From Micromonospora purpureochromogenes (lineage in GTDB: Bacteria > Actinomycetota > Actinomycetes > Mycobacteriales > Micromonosporaceae), in assembly GCF_900091515.1 (NCBI RefSeq), contig NZ_LT607410.1, forward strand, positions 4,092,001-4,156,000: a stretch of DNA of 64,000 bases, in the 5' to 3' direction. Under the pieces are notes generated by a model. The model had not been told where the DNA came from. It was given only the letters and a program-made list of their open reading frames with translations, and searched no databases. Positions within the stretch are counted from its first letter, which is position 1; the number at the start of each line of letters is the position of its first letter. The translations under genes were made by a program, and so were the position numbers. Shown here one piece after another: positions 7,623 through 17,218 of this stretch.

Positions 7623-8409
7623 TCGTTCCCGCTCCGGCCGAGGCAACAGTGCCAGCGAGCAGCGCGACAATCGCGGTGACACAAGCGACGAGCGGGCATC
7701 GCGCGGAGCATCTGGAAGTGTGAGAGAAAGGCCATGCGGGTCGCGGACGAGGAATGCGTCTTCGACCCGCATCGGCGTATCACCGCCGGGTGACTGGCCA
7801 GCGAGAGCTGATTCGACGGAAAACGGCCCGGCCGGGCGGCCGGGGGCTGCTGATCGGGGATGTGGGACCGGGTGGCCGCCCACAATTTGCTCGCAACTGG
7901 CTGACGAGGCGGAAGTTCTCGCAGAGGACGAGGGTGACCCAGACCGTGGGACAATACCGGGCGGGATACACCTCTTCTATGTGACACTCTTCGAACTATC
8001 CGCAATGACTGACCGCGAGGCGCTACTACCCTAGCTGACGCTCCAAAGGTCGAGAGATCCGATCTCGATGGTCTCCGGGAAGCCCGAACTCTGGCAGAAG
8101 TTGATGCCGAACAGGGCGTGTGAGTCTGCACCTCGGCGTGGCCGGCCGATCGAACGTGTCGGCCGGATGATGAATCCTCGGCGGGCACGTGGCGTGATCT
8201 CACAGAGGCGGTCCGGCGGGAGTCCAGCCGGTGGCAGACTCAGTAGCTGAGCCGCGAGCGGGCGGGGCAGCGCAGGAAGACGCCTGAGGGGTCCTGTTGC
8301 GCCCTCCCAGTGGGCCGTCGGCAGGAGTTCCATGGGTCAGGAACGCGAGTGCTGCGGCCTTCAAGACGCGGCTCCACCGCGCTACGTCCAGAGCAAGGAG
8401 AAACACCCC
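7623..8409. other. Long stretch without a supportable gene
   Basis: Several short open frames exist on both strands, but none shows consistent codon use or a recognisable domain. One minus-strand peptide near 7660-7740 (VRDPHGLSLTLPDA) faintly recalls the end of a VOC-fold protein and could be a scrap. No hairpin or tRNA-like fold stood out. Confidence 0.4.
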
Positions 8410-9429
8410 ATGCGTGGAGTGATCATGTACGCCCCCGGCGACGTCCGCGTCGAGGAGCGTGAGGACCCGAAGATCATCGAGCCCACGGACTCGATCATCC
8501 GGGTGACCGCCAGCTGTATCTGCGGGTCCGATCTGTGGCCGTACCGGGGTATCGAGGCCGTCGACCATCAGGTTATGGGTCACGAATACGTGGGGGTCGT
8601 CGAGGAGATCGGTTCCGAGGTGAAGAACCTCAAGGTCGGCGACTTCGTCGTCGGGTCGTTCGTCATCTCCGACAACACGTGCGACATCTGCCAGTCCGGC
8701 TACCAGTCCAAGTGCGTGCACGGCACGTTCGTGTCGACGATCGGCACCCAGTCCGAGAAGGCTCGAATCCCGCTGGCGGATGGCACCCTGGTTCCCACGC
8801 CCGCGCAGCCGGACCCGGAGCTGATCCCGTCGCTGCTGGCCGCGTCCGACGTGCTCGGCACCGGCTGGTTCGGTGCCGTCGCCGCTGAGGCCGGCCCTGG
8901 CAAGACGGTCGCGGTCGTCGGTGACGGCGCGGTTGGCTTGATGGCCGTTCTCGCTGCCAAGCAGCTGGGCGCGGAGCGGATCATCGCGATGTCCCGCCAC
9001 CCTGAGCGGCAGGAGCTGGCTCGGTTCTACGGCGCGACCGACATCGTGGAAGAGCGTGCCGACGAGGGCGTGGCGAAGATCAAGGAGCTCACGAACGGAC
9101 TGGGTGCGCACAGCGTGATCGAGGCGGTCGGTACGCAGGAGTCGATGACGCAGGCCCTCCGGTCCACCCGCCCCGGCGGGCACCTCGGCTTCGTCGGCGT
9201 CGCCCACGAGGTCGAGCTGCCCGGCCTGGAGCTGTTCTTCGCCGAAATTCATCTGCACGGCGGGCCCGCCCCGGTGCGCCGGTTCCTGCCCGACCTGATC
9301 CAAATGATCTGGGACCGCAAGATCGACCCCGGCAAGGTCTTCGACCTCACCCTGCCGCTCGACCAGGCTGCGGAGGGCTACACGGCCATGGACGAGCGGC
9401 GCGCCATCAAGGTGCTCCTCACCGTCTGA
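8410..9429 (+). CDS. Zinc-dependent alcohol dehydrogenase (MDR family)
   Basis: This 339-aa medium-chain dehydrogenase has the catalytic zinc ligands Cys38 (ASCICGSDLW) and His58-Glu59 (GHEYVGVV). A structural lobe at 91-102 (CDICQSGYQSKC) keeps only three of the usual four cysteines. The NAD(P)-binding Rossmann fold has the signature VVGDGAVG at about residue 175. It probably oxidises an alcohol or reduces an aldehyde or quinone; the substrate is unknown. ATG 8410 follows AAGGAG by 10 nt. It is followed by a terminator and then an XRE regulator, which may control it. Confidence 0.9.
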   Translation: MRGVIMYAPGDVRVEEREDPKIIEPTDSIIRVTASCICGSDLWPYRGIEAVDHQVMGHEYVGVVEEIGSEVKNLKVGDFVVGSFVISDNTCDICQSGYQSKCVHGTFVSTIGTQSEKARIPLADGTLVPTPAQPDPELIPSLLAASDVLGTGWFGAVAAEAGPGKTVAVVGDGAVGLMAVLAAKQLGAERIIAMSRHPERQELARFYGATDIVEERADEGVAKIKELTNGLGAHSVIEAVGTQESMTQALRSTRPGGHLGFVGVAHEVELPGLELFFAEIHLHGGPAPVRRFLPDLIQMIWDRKIDPGKVFDLTLPLDQAAEGYTAMDERRAIKVLLTV

Positions 9430-9450
9430 CGCCATCCGTCGCCCACTTCC

Positions 9451-9481
9451 GCCCGCCCCGCATCGCCATAGCGGGGCGGGC
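9451..9481 (+). terminator. Terminator of the alcohol dehydrogenase gene
   Basis: GCCCGCCCCGC and its exact complement form an 11-bp stem around a 9-nt loop, 21 nt after the stop codon. Confidence 0.8.
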
Positions 9482-9704
9482 GATGCCTTGTCTCGAATCC
9501 GGCAGCAACCCTCACGACCACCTGGACGCCCAAGCCGCGCTGTGGTCGCCCTTCCGATCCCGGCGTTCACCATCGGACACGCCCTCGTCGTCTCGGCGGC
9601 TGGATCGTCGGCCTTTGAGTCAGCCCCACGTGCGCCGGTTGAGGCCGTGGGGGGGGTCCGACGGGACTCCCCAGTGACTTCGACACGTGGCTACCGTGGA
9701 GGCG

Positions 9705-10598
9705 ATGAGTACGAAGGACGAGGTCCGGAAGTTCCTGGTCTCCCGGCGCGCGCAGGTGACGCCCAAGCAAGCGGGCCTTCCCGACTACGGCGGGGACCGA
9801 CGCGTGCCGGGCTTGCGACGCGAAGAGGTGGCAATGCTCGCCGGGGTCAGCCTCGACTACTACACCCGTCTCGAGCGTGGCAATATCCGTGGCGCTTCCG
9901 AGAGCGTGCTGAATGCGATCGCGCGGGCGTTGCAGCTGAACGACGTCGAGCGAGAGCACCTCTTCGACCTGGCCCGCACCGCCGCGGTGGCGTCGGCGAC
10001 ACGCAGCGGGAAGGCGGCAAAGCGCTCGTTGCGCGCATCGGTGCAGCGTGTCCTGGACAATTTGGCCGTCCCGGCCGTCGTGTACAACGCGCAACAAGAC
10101 CTCATCGCCTCAAACCTCATGGGCCGCGCGTTGTTCTCCCCGCACTTCGAGGCCGAGAGGCCGAACATGGCCAGATTCATCTTCCTCGACCCCCGCGCCA
10201 AGGACTACTACATCGACTGGCCCCTGGCCCGTCGAATGACCGCCGCGATGCTGCGACTCGAAGCCGGACGAGACCCCCTCAACAGCGACCTCACCGCACT
10301 CATCGGGGAACTATCAACCCGCAGCCCGCAGTTCCGGAAAGACTGGGCCCGCCAGGATGTGCACGAGCACCGCACCGGCCGGAAGGTCTACCGCCACCCC
10401 GAGGTCGGCGAGATCGAGATCACCTTCGACGTGTTCGAGATGCCTGGCGAAACGGGCCTGTCCATCGGCACCTACAGCGTCGATGAAGGCTCCGAGTCCG
10501 CCGACAAGTTCACACTGCTCGCAAGTTGGGCAGCAAGCCAGGAATTCGACGCCAAGCACCTAGGGTCTGCCTCCAAGTCGAGCACAGCCACGCGTTGA
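9705..10598 (+). CDS. XRE-family regulator with MmyB-like ligand domain
   Basis: The 297-aa protein has an N-terminal helix-turn-helix, residues 10-75, including RVPGLRREEVAMLAGVSLDYYTRLERG, the signature of the MmyB-type regulators common in actinomycetes. A PAS-like MmyB domain follows, with NLAVPAVVYNAQQDLIASN. Such regulators usually repress a nearby oxidoreductase, and the alcohol dehydrogenase just upstream in the same direction is a natural candidate. ATG 9705 is preceded by GTGGAGG at proper spacing. Confidence 0.88.
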   Translation: MSTKDEVRKFLVSRRAQVTPKQAGLPDYGGDRRVPGLRREEVAMLAGVSLDYYTRLERGNIRGASESVLNAIARALQLNDVEREHLFDLARTAAVASATRSGKAAKRSLRASVQRVLDNLAVPAVVYNAQQDLIASNLMGRALFSPHFEAERPNMARFIFLDPRAKDYYIDWPLARRMTAAMLRLEAGRDPLNSDLTALIGELSTRSPQFRKDWARQDVHEHRTGRKVYRHPEVGEIEITFDVFEMPGETGLSIGTYSVDEGSESADKFTLLASWAASQEFDAKHLGSASKSSTATR

Positions 10599-11100
10599 TG
10601 GCCGCGAGGTGGGTGCTCGCCGCGCAACACACGCCATCTTGCCGAAGCGAGTACCCACCGCCCACCGACTCCGACAGACCCCTTGTTCGCAATCGGTCGG
10701 GTAGCAGCCTTCAACGGCAGGCGTCTGGCCGGACATGGACACGCACCACGGCGAACAGATCGGCCGTCCACAGCCGCCAGCCGCCGGCGTCTCGCAGGGC
10801 CTCCAACCGCAACGGCCCGGCGACGGCCCGGGTAGGTAGCCGGAGGATTTTTGCGCAGCTCAAACAGGGCGGTGGCGTCGCTTGGCGTTGTATTGATCTA
10901 GGCCGGGGGCACAGTCGATCAAACCGGACGAGTGCGGCGCTGACTTGCGGCTCTACCTGTCATGGATGGTCAACGATGGTCACTGTCGGCTCCCCATGGA
11001 CGGCCTGGAGACGGCATGATCTTGAACCATGCGGCTAGCACCGTTGGTGGCGTCGGAGATCTAGGATCACAACTCGCGACCCTGCTTGAGAGGGGGCCTT
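10599..11100. other. Intergenic stretch with one imperfect inverted repeat
   Basis: No gene is supportable in these 500 bases. GGTGGGTGCTCGC at 10608-10620 pairs with 10647-10659 with one mismatch across a 26-nt loop. This could be a weak terminator for the regulator upstream or part of a lost mobile element. Confidence 0.4.
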
Positions 11101-11442
11101 GTGGGCTTCGCCAGCCGCCATCCTCGTCAGTTGGGCACATTGTTGTCCGGCCTGGTCACCGGCATGCTGGTCCACACAGTCGCCGGGATGGTTTTCGCGG
11201 CCATCGTCCTGTTGAACATGGAGGGATGCGACCCCCACGACGGGCGAGTCGGGACATTGACAACGGCCGTCACGGTCGATGTGCTGTTGACCGGACCGCT
11301 GCTGTGGATCGTTCTCCGAGCCAACAGACAGGGCTGGCTCGCTGTGTTGGCCGGCTGGGCAATCAGTATTGTTCCCGCGCTTGTGCTGCTCGCCGCAGCC
11401 GCCGTACACGCGAGCTCGCTTCCGACTGGATGCCCCGTGTAG
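11101..11442 (+). CDS. Small integral membrane protein (113 aa)
   Basis: Not assigned to a family. Three hydrophobic segments are visible: about residues 13-37 (TLLSGLVTGMLVHTVAGMVFA), 55-72 (TTAVTVDVLLTGPLLWIVL) and 80-105 (WLAVLAGWAISIVPALVLLA). GTG 11101 is chosen because GAGAGGGGG lies a few bases upstream. It is isolated, between two gene-poor stretches. Confidence 0.55.
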   Translation: MGFASRHPRQLGTLLSGLVTGMLVHTVAGMVFAAIVLLNMEGCDPHDGRVGTLTTAVTVDVLLTGPLLWIVLRANRQGWLAVLAGWAISIVPALVLLAAAAVHASSLPTGCPV

Positions 11443-11542
11443 GAAGCAGTCGTCGCTCCCCCTCCGCCGGACGCCGTCCGTCGCGGTCGTCACCCGGTTC
11501 GTCACCCACTCGACCCGCGCCGGCTCTCCCCCGGTACGCCTC

Positions 11543-11581
11543 CTAGCCATCGCGGAGTGCCCGAGGACCCCGCAGGAGGCA
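11543..11581. repeat. Dispersed 38-bp repeat, copy B
   Basis: Begins CTAGCCATCGCGGAGTGCCC and matches 6979-7016. It lies inside the 325-base gap 11443-11767, in which I can support no gene. Confidence 0.4.
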
Positions 11582-11767
11582 CTGCCCTTCTCCGTCCCGA
11601 TCAACACCAAGCCCGGATCTGCATCACCCTTGGCGGCCCGGGGCTTCGTCGTATGTCGCGCCGCCGGCGGGCTATCACCGACGCGCTGGCGGGCCGGAGC
11701 AACAGCCGCCTGAGGGGCAGTGCAAAGGCAGGTGCCGGACACAGGCTCCGGCGGGCACAATCACCCC

Positions 11768-12286
11768 GTGTTCGACTTCGGTATCTCCGGCTACCAGCCG
11801 CAGTGGGTGCAAGCCCGTAGTGCGGTCGCCGCGGCACACGGTCGCCGCTTGGCTGCCCTAGGCGGTCAGACCCTGCATCACGTCTGGCTGGTCTGGGACC
11901 TCGACGCTGACGAGTGGTTCCCCGACTGTCCAGTGGTCCTCGCGTTCGACGACGATCAGGTCGAAATCAACCACCAGAAGACCGACGATCTCTCTGTCAC
12001 CTTCAGCAGCATCGACCCTGCTCAGCCGATTGTCTGGCCAACCTCCGATGGCTTCTCGCTTGCCTGGCGTGCCGATCCCCTACCAGAGCTGGCTGCGCTT
12101 CACGGGCAGCAGCTCGACCACGCCGAACTACTGGAGTGGATCGGCGGCACGATGGCAGCCGGCAGTGTCGGTGTCGCCTTCACCTTCACCGAGGGACAGC
12201 TGACGGTCTACAACGCCCTGGACGAGAACGGTCTGGAGTTCGACCCACCCAGTCAGGAGTGGCGCCAACACGCGCTCGATGGCTAA
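11768..12286 (+). CDS. Conserved hypothetical protein (172 aa)
   Basis: The sequence resembles an actinobacterial family of unknown function. It starts FDFGISGYQPQWVQARSAV, followed by LWLVWDLD-like strands (HHVWLVWDLDADEWFPDCP) and VEINHQKTDDLSVTF. It looks like a compact alpha/beta protein without signal peptide or membrane helix. The GTG at 11768 is the most natural start because homologous sense begins there; upstream codons read as noise. It is convergent with metH, with IS-end-like sequence in the gap. Confidence 0.75.
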   Translation: MFDFGISGYQPQWVQARSAVAAAHGRRLAALGGQTLHHVWLVWDLDADEWFPDCPVVLAFDDDQVEINHQKTDDLSVTFSSIDPAQPIVWPTSDGFSLAWRADPLPELAALHGQQLDHAELLEWIGGTMAAGSVGVAFTFTEGQLTVYNALDENGLEFDPPSQEWRQHALDG

Positions 12287-12363
12287 GACTACGTCGGTCG
12301 CCTGTCTCTCGCCTCGGCTTCCGCGCCGTGGGCGGCGGCAAGGTCCCGTCAGCGAAAGATTAA

Positions 12364-12423
12364 CTAGCCGGAAGTGTCACATGTCCCGAGACTGATCTGT
12401 CACGGACATCCTGAGACCCGACA
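12364..12423. repeat. IS-end-like repeat, copy 2
   Basis: CTAGCCGGA-AG-TGTCAC occurs here as at 4404. A second TGTCAC...GAGAC unit then follows at 12398-12423, which matches 4415-4440 at 22 of 26 positions. It looks like the terminus of a lost insertion sequence, sitting between convergent genes. Confidence 0.45.
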
Positions 12424-12486
12424 CTCAGGTTGCCGACATGTCCGACCTCACGACCCGCGTGACACATCGCAGTGTGCCAGAAGCAG

Positions 12487-15400
12487 CTACTTGGCGTTGA
12501 AGTAGTTCGCCTCCGGGTGGTGCACCACGATCGCGTCCGTCGCCTGCTCCGGCACCAGCTGGAACTCCTCCGACAGCTGCACCCCGATCCGCTCCGCGCC
12601 CAGCAGCTCCACGATCTTCGCCCGGTCCTCCAGGTCGGGGCAGGCCGGGTAGCCGAACGCGTACCGGCAGCCCCGGTAGTCGTTGCGCAGCAGGCCGGCC
12701 AGGTCCGCCGGGTCGTCGACGGCGACGGTACGGCCACCGGGCAGGGTCAGCTCCGCGCGCACCCGCCGGTGCCAGTACTCGGCGAGCGCCTCGGTGAGGT
12801 GCACGGAGAGCCCGTGCACCTCCAGGTAGTCGCGGTACTCGTTGGCGGCGAACATCTTCGCGGTGTACTCGCTGATCGGCTGCCCCACGGTGACCAGCTG
12901 CAACGCCACCACGTCCAGCTGGTCGCCCTTGGGGCGGAAGAAGTCGGCCAGGCAGAGCCGGCGCTCCTGCCGCTGCCGGGGGAAGGAGAACCGGGCCCGC
13001 TCGACGCTGCCGTTCTCGTCGAGCACCACCAGGTCGTTGCCCTCGGCGTACGCGGGGAAGTAGCCGTACACCACGGCCGCCTCGAGGACCTTGTCGGCGA
13101 TCAGCCGGTCCAGCCAGTAGCGCAGCCGGGGCCGGCCCTCGGTCTCCACCAGCTCCTCGTACGACGGGCCCTGACCGCCCCGGGCGCCGCGCAGCCCCCA
13201 CTGCCCGAGGAAGGTGGCCCGCTCGTCGAGCAGCGCCGCGTAGTCGGCCAGCGGCACCCCCTTGACCACCCGGGTGCCGAAGAACGGCGGGGTGGGCACC
13301 TCCACGCCGGTGGCCACGTCGGAGCGGACCGAGGCGTCGTGCAGCTCGGGCAGCGCCTCGGTGACCATCGTGCGCTGCCGCTCCCGGCGGGCCCGCCGGG
13401 CCGCCAGGGCGGCCTCCCGCTCCGGGTCGACGACCGGCGCGCCACCGCGCTTGGCGGTCATCACCCGGTCCATCAGGGACAGCCCCTCGAAGGCGTCGCG
13501 GGCGTAGTGCACCTGGCCGGGGAACATCGACCGCAGGTCGTCCTCCACGTACGCGCGGGTGAGCGCCGCCCCGCCGAGCAGCACCGGCCAGCGTTCGGCG
13601 ACCCCGCGGGAGGCCATCTCGGCCAGGTTCTCCTTCATGATGACGGTGCTCTTGACCAGCAGGCCGGACATCCCGATCGCGTCGGCGCGGTGCTGCTCGG
13701 CTGCGTCCAGGATCGCGTTGATCGGCTGCTTGATGCCGATGTTGACGACCTCGTAGCCGTTGTTGGACAGGATGATGTCGACCAGATTCTTGCCGATGTC
13801 GTGCACGTCGCCGCGGACGGTGGCGAGCACGATGCGGCCCTTGCCGCCGTCCTCGGCCGTCTCCATGTGCGGCTCCAGGTAGGCCACCGCCGTCTTCATC
13901 ACCTCGGCGGACTGCAACACGAACGGCAGCTGCATCTGTCCCGAGCCGAACAGCTCGCCGACGACCTTCATGCCGTCGAGCAGCAGGTCGTTGATGATCG
14001 ACAGCGGTGACCGGCCGCCGGCCATCGCCGCGTCCAGGTCGGCCTCCAGGCCGTTGCGCTCGCCGTCGACGATCCGCCGCTTGAGCCGCTCGTCCAGCGG
14101 TAGCGCGGCCAGCTCCTCGGCCCGCCCCGCCCGCGCCGACGCCGCGTCCACGCCCTCGAAGGCCTCGATGAACCGCTGCACCGGGTCGTACCCCTCGCGG
14201 CGCCGGTCGTAGATCAGGTCCAGCGCCACCTCCCGCTGCTCGTCCGGGATCCGGCTGACCGGCAGGATCTTGCTGGAGTGCACGATGGCGCTGGTCAGGC
14301 CCGCCTGCTGGCACTCGTGCAGGAACACCGAGTTGAGCACCTGCCGGGCCGCCGGGTTGAGCCCGAACGAGACGTTGGAGATGCCGAGGGTGAAGTTGAC
14401 GCCGGGGTAGCGGCGGGCGATCTCCCGGATCGCCTCGATCGTCTCGATGCCGTCGCGCCGGGTCTCCTCCTGCCCGGTGGCGATCGGGAAGGTCAGCGCG
14501 TCGATGAGGATGTCGGAGCGGTCCAGCCCCCACCGTCCGGTGAGGTCCTCGATCAGGCGGGCCGCGATCCGGACCTTCCACTCGGCGGTCCGCGCCTGCC
14601 CCTCCTCGTCGATCAGCAGCGCCACCACGGCGGCGCCGTGCTCCCTGACGATCGGCATCACCCGGGCGTAGCGGGACTCCGGCCCGTCGCCGTCCTCGAA
14701 GTTCACCGAGTTGACCACGCACCGGCCGCCGAGCATCTCCAGCCCCGCCTCGATCACCGCCGGCTCGGTGGAGTCCAGCATGATCGGCAGGGTGGAGGCG
14801 GTCGCGAAGCGCCCGGCCAGCTCGCGCATGTCCTGCGTGCCGTCCCGGCCGACGTAGTCGACGCAGAGGTCGAGCAGGTGCGAGCCGTCCCGGGCCTGGC
14901 TGCGGGCGATCTCCACACACGCCTGCCAGTCGGCGGCGAGCATCGCCTCGCGGAACGCCTTCGAGCCGTTGGCGTTGGTCCGCTCCCCCACCATCAGCAC
15001 CGAGGCGTCCTGGGCGAACGGCACCGGGTGGTAGATCGAGGAGACGCCGGCCTCGTGCCGCGGCTCGCGCGGCGTCGGGGTCGCGCCGTGCAGCCGCTCG
15101 GCCAACACCCGGATGTGCTCCGGCGTGGTGCCGCAGCAGCCACCGACCAGCGCCACGCCGTACTCGGCGACGAACCGCTCCAGCGCGTCGGCCAGCTCCA
15201 CCGGGGTCAGCGGGAAGTACGCCCCGTCCGCCGTCAGCACCGGCAGGCCGGCGTTCGGCATCACCGACAGCGGGATCCGGGAGTGCTGGGACAGGTAGCG
15301 CAGGTGCTCGCCCATCTCGGCCGGGCCGGTCGAGCAGTTCAGCCCGATCAGGTCCACGCCCAGCGGCTCGATGGCCGCCAGCGCCGCCCCGATCTCGCTG

Positions 15401-16002
15401 CCCACCAGCATGGTGCCGGTGGTCTCCACCGCCACGTGACAGATGATCGGCACCTTCCGACCCAGCTCGGCCATCGCCCGGTGGCAGCCGACCACCGCGG
15501 CCTTGACCTGGAGCAGGTCCTGGCAGGTCTCCACGATCAGCGCGTCCGAGCCGCCCTCGATCAGCCCGGCGGCGTTCTCCTGGTACGCGTCGCGCAGCGT
15601 CGCGTACGCGGTGTGCCCGAGGGTGGGCAGCTTGGTGCCCGGCCCGATCGAGCCGAGCACGAACCGGGGCCGCTCCGGAGTGGCGTACGCGTCGGCGGCC
15701 TCCCGGGCGAGGCGGGCGCCGGCCGCGGAGAGCTCCCGGATCCGCTCCGGGATGTCGTACTCGCCGAGGTTGGCGAGGTTGGCGCCGAAGGTGTTGGTCT
15801 CCACGCAGTCGGCCCCGGCGGCCAGGTACGCCTCGTGCACGCCGCGCACCACGTCCGGGCGGGTGACGTTGAGGATCTCGTTGCACCCCTCCAGCCCCTC
15901 GAAGTCGTCGAGGGTCAGGTCGGCAGCCTGCAACATCGTCCCCATCGCCCCGTCGGCGACGAGGATCCGGTCGGCCAGCACATCCAGCAACGAAGTCCGC
16001 AC
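12487..16002 (-). CDS. metH: Cobalamin-dependent methionine synthase
   Basis: This 1171-aa enzyme transfers a methyl group from 5-methyltetrahydrofolate via methylcobalamin to homocysteine. The homocysteine-binding barrel covers residues 1-310, with zinc ligands Cys223 (GLNCSTGP) and Cys289-Cys290 (GGCCGTTPEH). The pterin-binding barrel spans about 330-610 (GERTNANGSKAF). The cobalamin cap and domain span about 640-880, with DVHDIGKN at 732-739 and the cobalt-ligating His734. The reactivation domain runs from about 900 to the end. Length is close to the 1227 aa of E. coli. Start is GTG 16002: TAACCT lies 6 nt upstream, so the message appears leaderless, leaving no room for a cobalamin riboswitch. 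Confidence 0.97.
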   Translation of the reverse strand: MRTSLLDVLADRILVADGAMGTMLQAADLTLDDFEGLEGCNEILNVTRPDVVRGVHEAYLAAGADCVETNTFGANLANLGEYDIPERIRELSAAGARLAREAADAYATPERPRFVLGSIGPGTKLPTLGHTAYATLRDAYQENAAGLIEGGSDALIVETCQDLLQVKAAVVGCHRAMAELGRKVPIICHVAVETTGTMLVGSEIGAALAAIEPLGVDLIGLNCSTGPAEMGEHLRYLSQHSRIPLSVMPNAGLPVLTADGAYFPLTPVELADALERFVAEYGVALVGGCCGTTPEHIRVLAERLHGATPTPREPRHEAGVSSIYHPVPFAQDASVLMVGERTNANGSKAFREAMLAADWQACVEIARSQARDGSHLLDLCVDYVGRDGTQDMRELAGRFATASTLPIMLDSTEPAVIEAGLEMLGGRCVVNSVNFEDGDGPESRYARVMPIVREHGAAVVALLIDEEGQARTAEWKVRIAARLIEDLTGRWGLDRSDILIDALTFPIATGQEETRRDGIETIEAIREIARRYPGVNFTLGISNVSFGLNPAARQVLNSVFLHECQQAGLTSAIVHSSKILPVSRIPDEQREVALDLIYDRRREGYDPVQRFIEAFEGVDAASARAGRAEELAALPLDERLKRRIVDGERNGLEADLDAAMAGGRSPLSIINDLLLDGMKVVGELFGSGQMQLPFVLQSAEVMKTAVAYLEPHMETAEDGGKGRIVLATVRGDVHDIGKNLVDIILSNNGYEVVNIGIKQPINAILDAAEQHRADAIGMSGLLVKSTVIMKENLAEMASRGVAERWPVLLGGAALTRAYVEDDLRSMFPGQVHYARDAFEGLSLMDRVMTAKRGGAPVVDPEREAALAARRARRERQRTMVTEALPELHDASVRSDVATGVEVPTPPFFGTRVVKGVPLADYAALLDERATFLGQWGLRGARGGQGPSYEELVETEGRPRLRYWLDRLIADKVLEAAVVYGYFPAYAEGNDLVVLDENGSVERARFSFPRQRQERRLCLADFFRPKGDQLDVVALQLVTVGQPISEYTAKMFAANEYRDYLEVHGLSVHLTEALAEYWHRRVRAELTLPGGRTVAVDDPADLAGLLRNDYRGCRYAFGYPACPDLEDRAKIVELLGAERIGVQLSEEFQLVPEQATDAIVVHHPEANYFNAK

Positions 16003-16262
16003 GGGTTCAGGTTAATGCGACGATGCGCCCGTCGGTCAGCAGCCGTAGCCGGTCCCACATTCTGCCAGCGGGAACGCGCATCCCTTTCGTACCCTTTCGC
16101 CGGTCCGCCGGCGCGGCGGACCGGCGCGGCCGACGGGCCGCACCTGGCGCCGCCACGTAGGCTGGCGGACGTGAAGGACATCAGGGACGCCACCGTGCAC
16201 GGCGGGCGGAGAACCGGGTCGGCGCCCGGCGCCGTCGGAGACGAGCAGGGTGGGGTGACGGC

Positions 16263-17132
16263 GTGACCGAGTTCGACGGGCTGCCGGTGCTGCGGTCCCC
16301 GGTGGCGATCGCCGCCTTCGAGGGCTGGAACGACGCCGCGGACGCCTCCACCGCCGCCCTGGAACACCTGGAGCAGGTCTGGCAGGCCCGCCCGGTCACC
16401 GAGCTGGACCCGGAGGACTTCTACGACTTCCAGGTCAGCCGTCCGACCATCACGATGGCCGAGGGTGAGACCCGGCGGGTCGAGTGGCCCACCACGAAGT
16501 TCATGGTGGCGAGCCCCGAGGGCACCGAACGGGACGTGGTGCTGATCCGTGGCATCGAGCCCAGCATGCGCTGGCGCACCTTCTGTGAGCAGGTGCTGGA
16601 GATCTGCCACAGCCTGGAGGTCGAGCGGGTGGTGCTGCTCGGCGCGTTGCTGGCCGACGTGCCGTACACCCGTCCCCTGCCGATCAGCGGCAGCGCCTCC
16701 GACGCCGAGGCCGCCCAGCGCTACCAGCTCACCCCCACCCGCTACGACGGGCCGACCGGCATCGTCGGGGTGTTGCAGGACGCCTGCACCCGGGCCGAGG
16801 TCGACGCGGTGTCGTTCTGGGTGCACGTGCCGCACTACGCCAACAACCCGCCCTGCCCGAAGGCCACCCTGGCGCTGCTGCACCGGGTCGAGGACGTGCT
16901 CGACCTGCCGGTGCCGATGACCGACCTGGCCGAGGAAGCCGCCGAGTGGGAGCAGCGGGTGCGCGGCGCCGCCGAGCAGGACGCCGAGCTCGGTGAGTAC
17001 GTCCGCGAGCTGGAGGAGCGGGTCGGCGACGCCGGCATCACCCCGTTGACCGGGGACGAGATCGCCCAGGAATTCGAGAAGTACCTGCGCCGCCGGGGTG
17101 GTTCCGCCGGCCCCACGGCCGGTTCCTGGTAA
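16263..17132 (+). CDS. PAC2-family protein (proteasome assembly chaperone-like)
   Basis: This 289-aa protein belongs to the PAC2 family found across proteasome-containing actinobacteria. Recognisable blocks are SPVAIAAFEGWNDAADAS at the N-terminus, VVLIRGIEPSMRWRTF and FWVHVPHYANNPPCPKA. The C-terminal third is an acidic helical tail (LEEAAEWEQRV). Its exact role in bacteria is not settled. GTG 16263 overlaps a possible 31-codon frame ending at 16265 (start GTG 16171), which could be a leader or simply non-coding. A UUCG-loop terminator follows. Confidence 0.9.
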   Translation: MTEFDGLPVLRSPVAIAAFEGWNDAADASTAALEHLEQVWQARPVTELDPEDFYDFQVSRPTITMAEGETRRVEWPTTKFMVASPEGTERDVVLIRGIEPSMRWRTFCEQVLEICHSLEVERVVLLGALLADVPYTRPLPISGSASDAEAAQRYQLTPTRYDGPTGIVGVLQDACTRAEVDAVSFWVHVPHYANNPPCPKATLALLHRVEDVLDLPVPMTDLAEEAAEWEQRVRGAAEQDAELGEYVRELEERVGDAGITPLTGDEIAQEFEKYLRRRGGSAGPTAGSW

Positions 17133-17150
17133 CAGCCCCATCCTCGTCGC

Positions 17151-17182
17151 ATCGGCCCCGGACGTTCGCGTCCGGGGCCGAT
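17151..17182 (+). terminator. UUCG-tetraloop terminator after the PAC2 gene
   Basis: A perfect 14-bp stem (ATCGGCCCCGGACG with its complement) closes on a TTCG loop, starting 19 nt after the stop codon. This is the strongest terminator in the window. Confidence 0.9.
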
Positions 17183-17218
17183 CTGCGTGCGTGTCGGGGG
17201 TGGCGGCGGTCACGTCCT

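Noticed and set aside
8031..8333. 100-codon minus-strand frame before the alcohol dehydrogenase
   Set aside because: There is a short sensible-looking stretch near its end, but no start signal, no family match and inconsistent codon use.
16003..16180. Cobalamin riboswitch before metH
   Set aside because: No B12-box or conserved core was seen, and TAACCT lies 6 nt before the start codon, so the message appears to have no leader.
16171..16265. 31-codon ORF overlapping the PAC2 start
   Set aside because: The frame overlaps the PAC2 GTG in a coupled manner, but the peptide is low-complexity and no ribosome binding site supports it. It is mentioned only in the PAC2 entry.
14278..16266. Long plus-strand open frame of 662 codons opposite metH
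   Set aside because: It is antisense to an unmistakable methionine synthase. Its Arg/His/Gly-rich text is what GC-rich codons give in the opposite phase. Similar long shadows opposite the Clp ATPase, the FtsK-type ATPase, the M20 peptidase and secA2 were dropped for the same reason.
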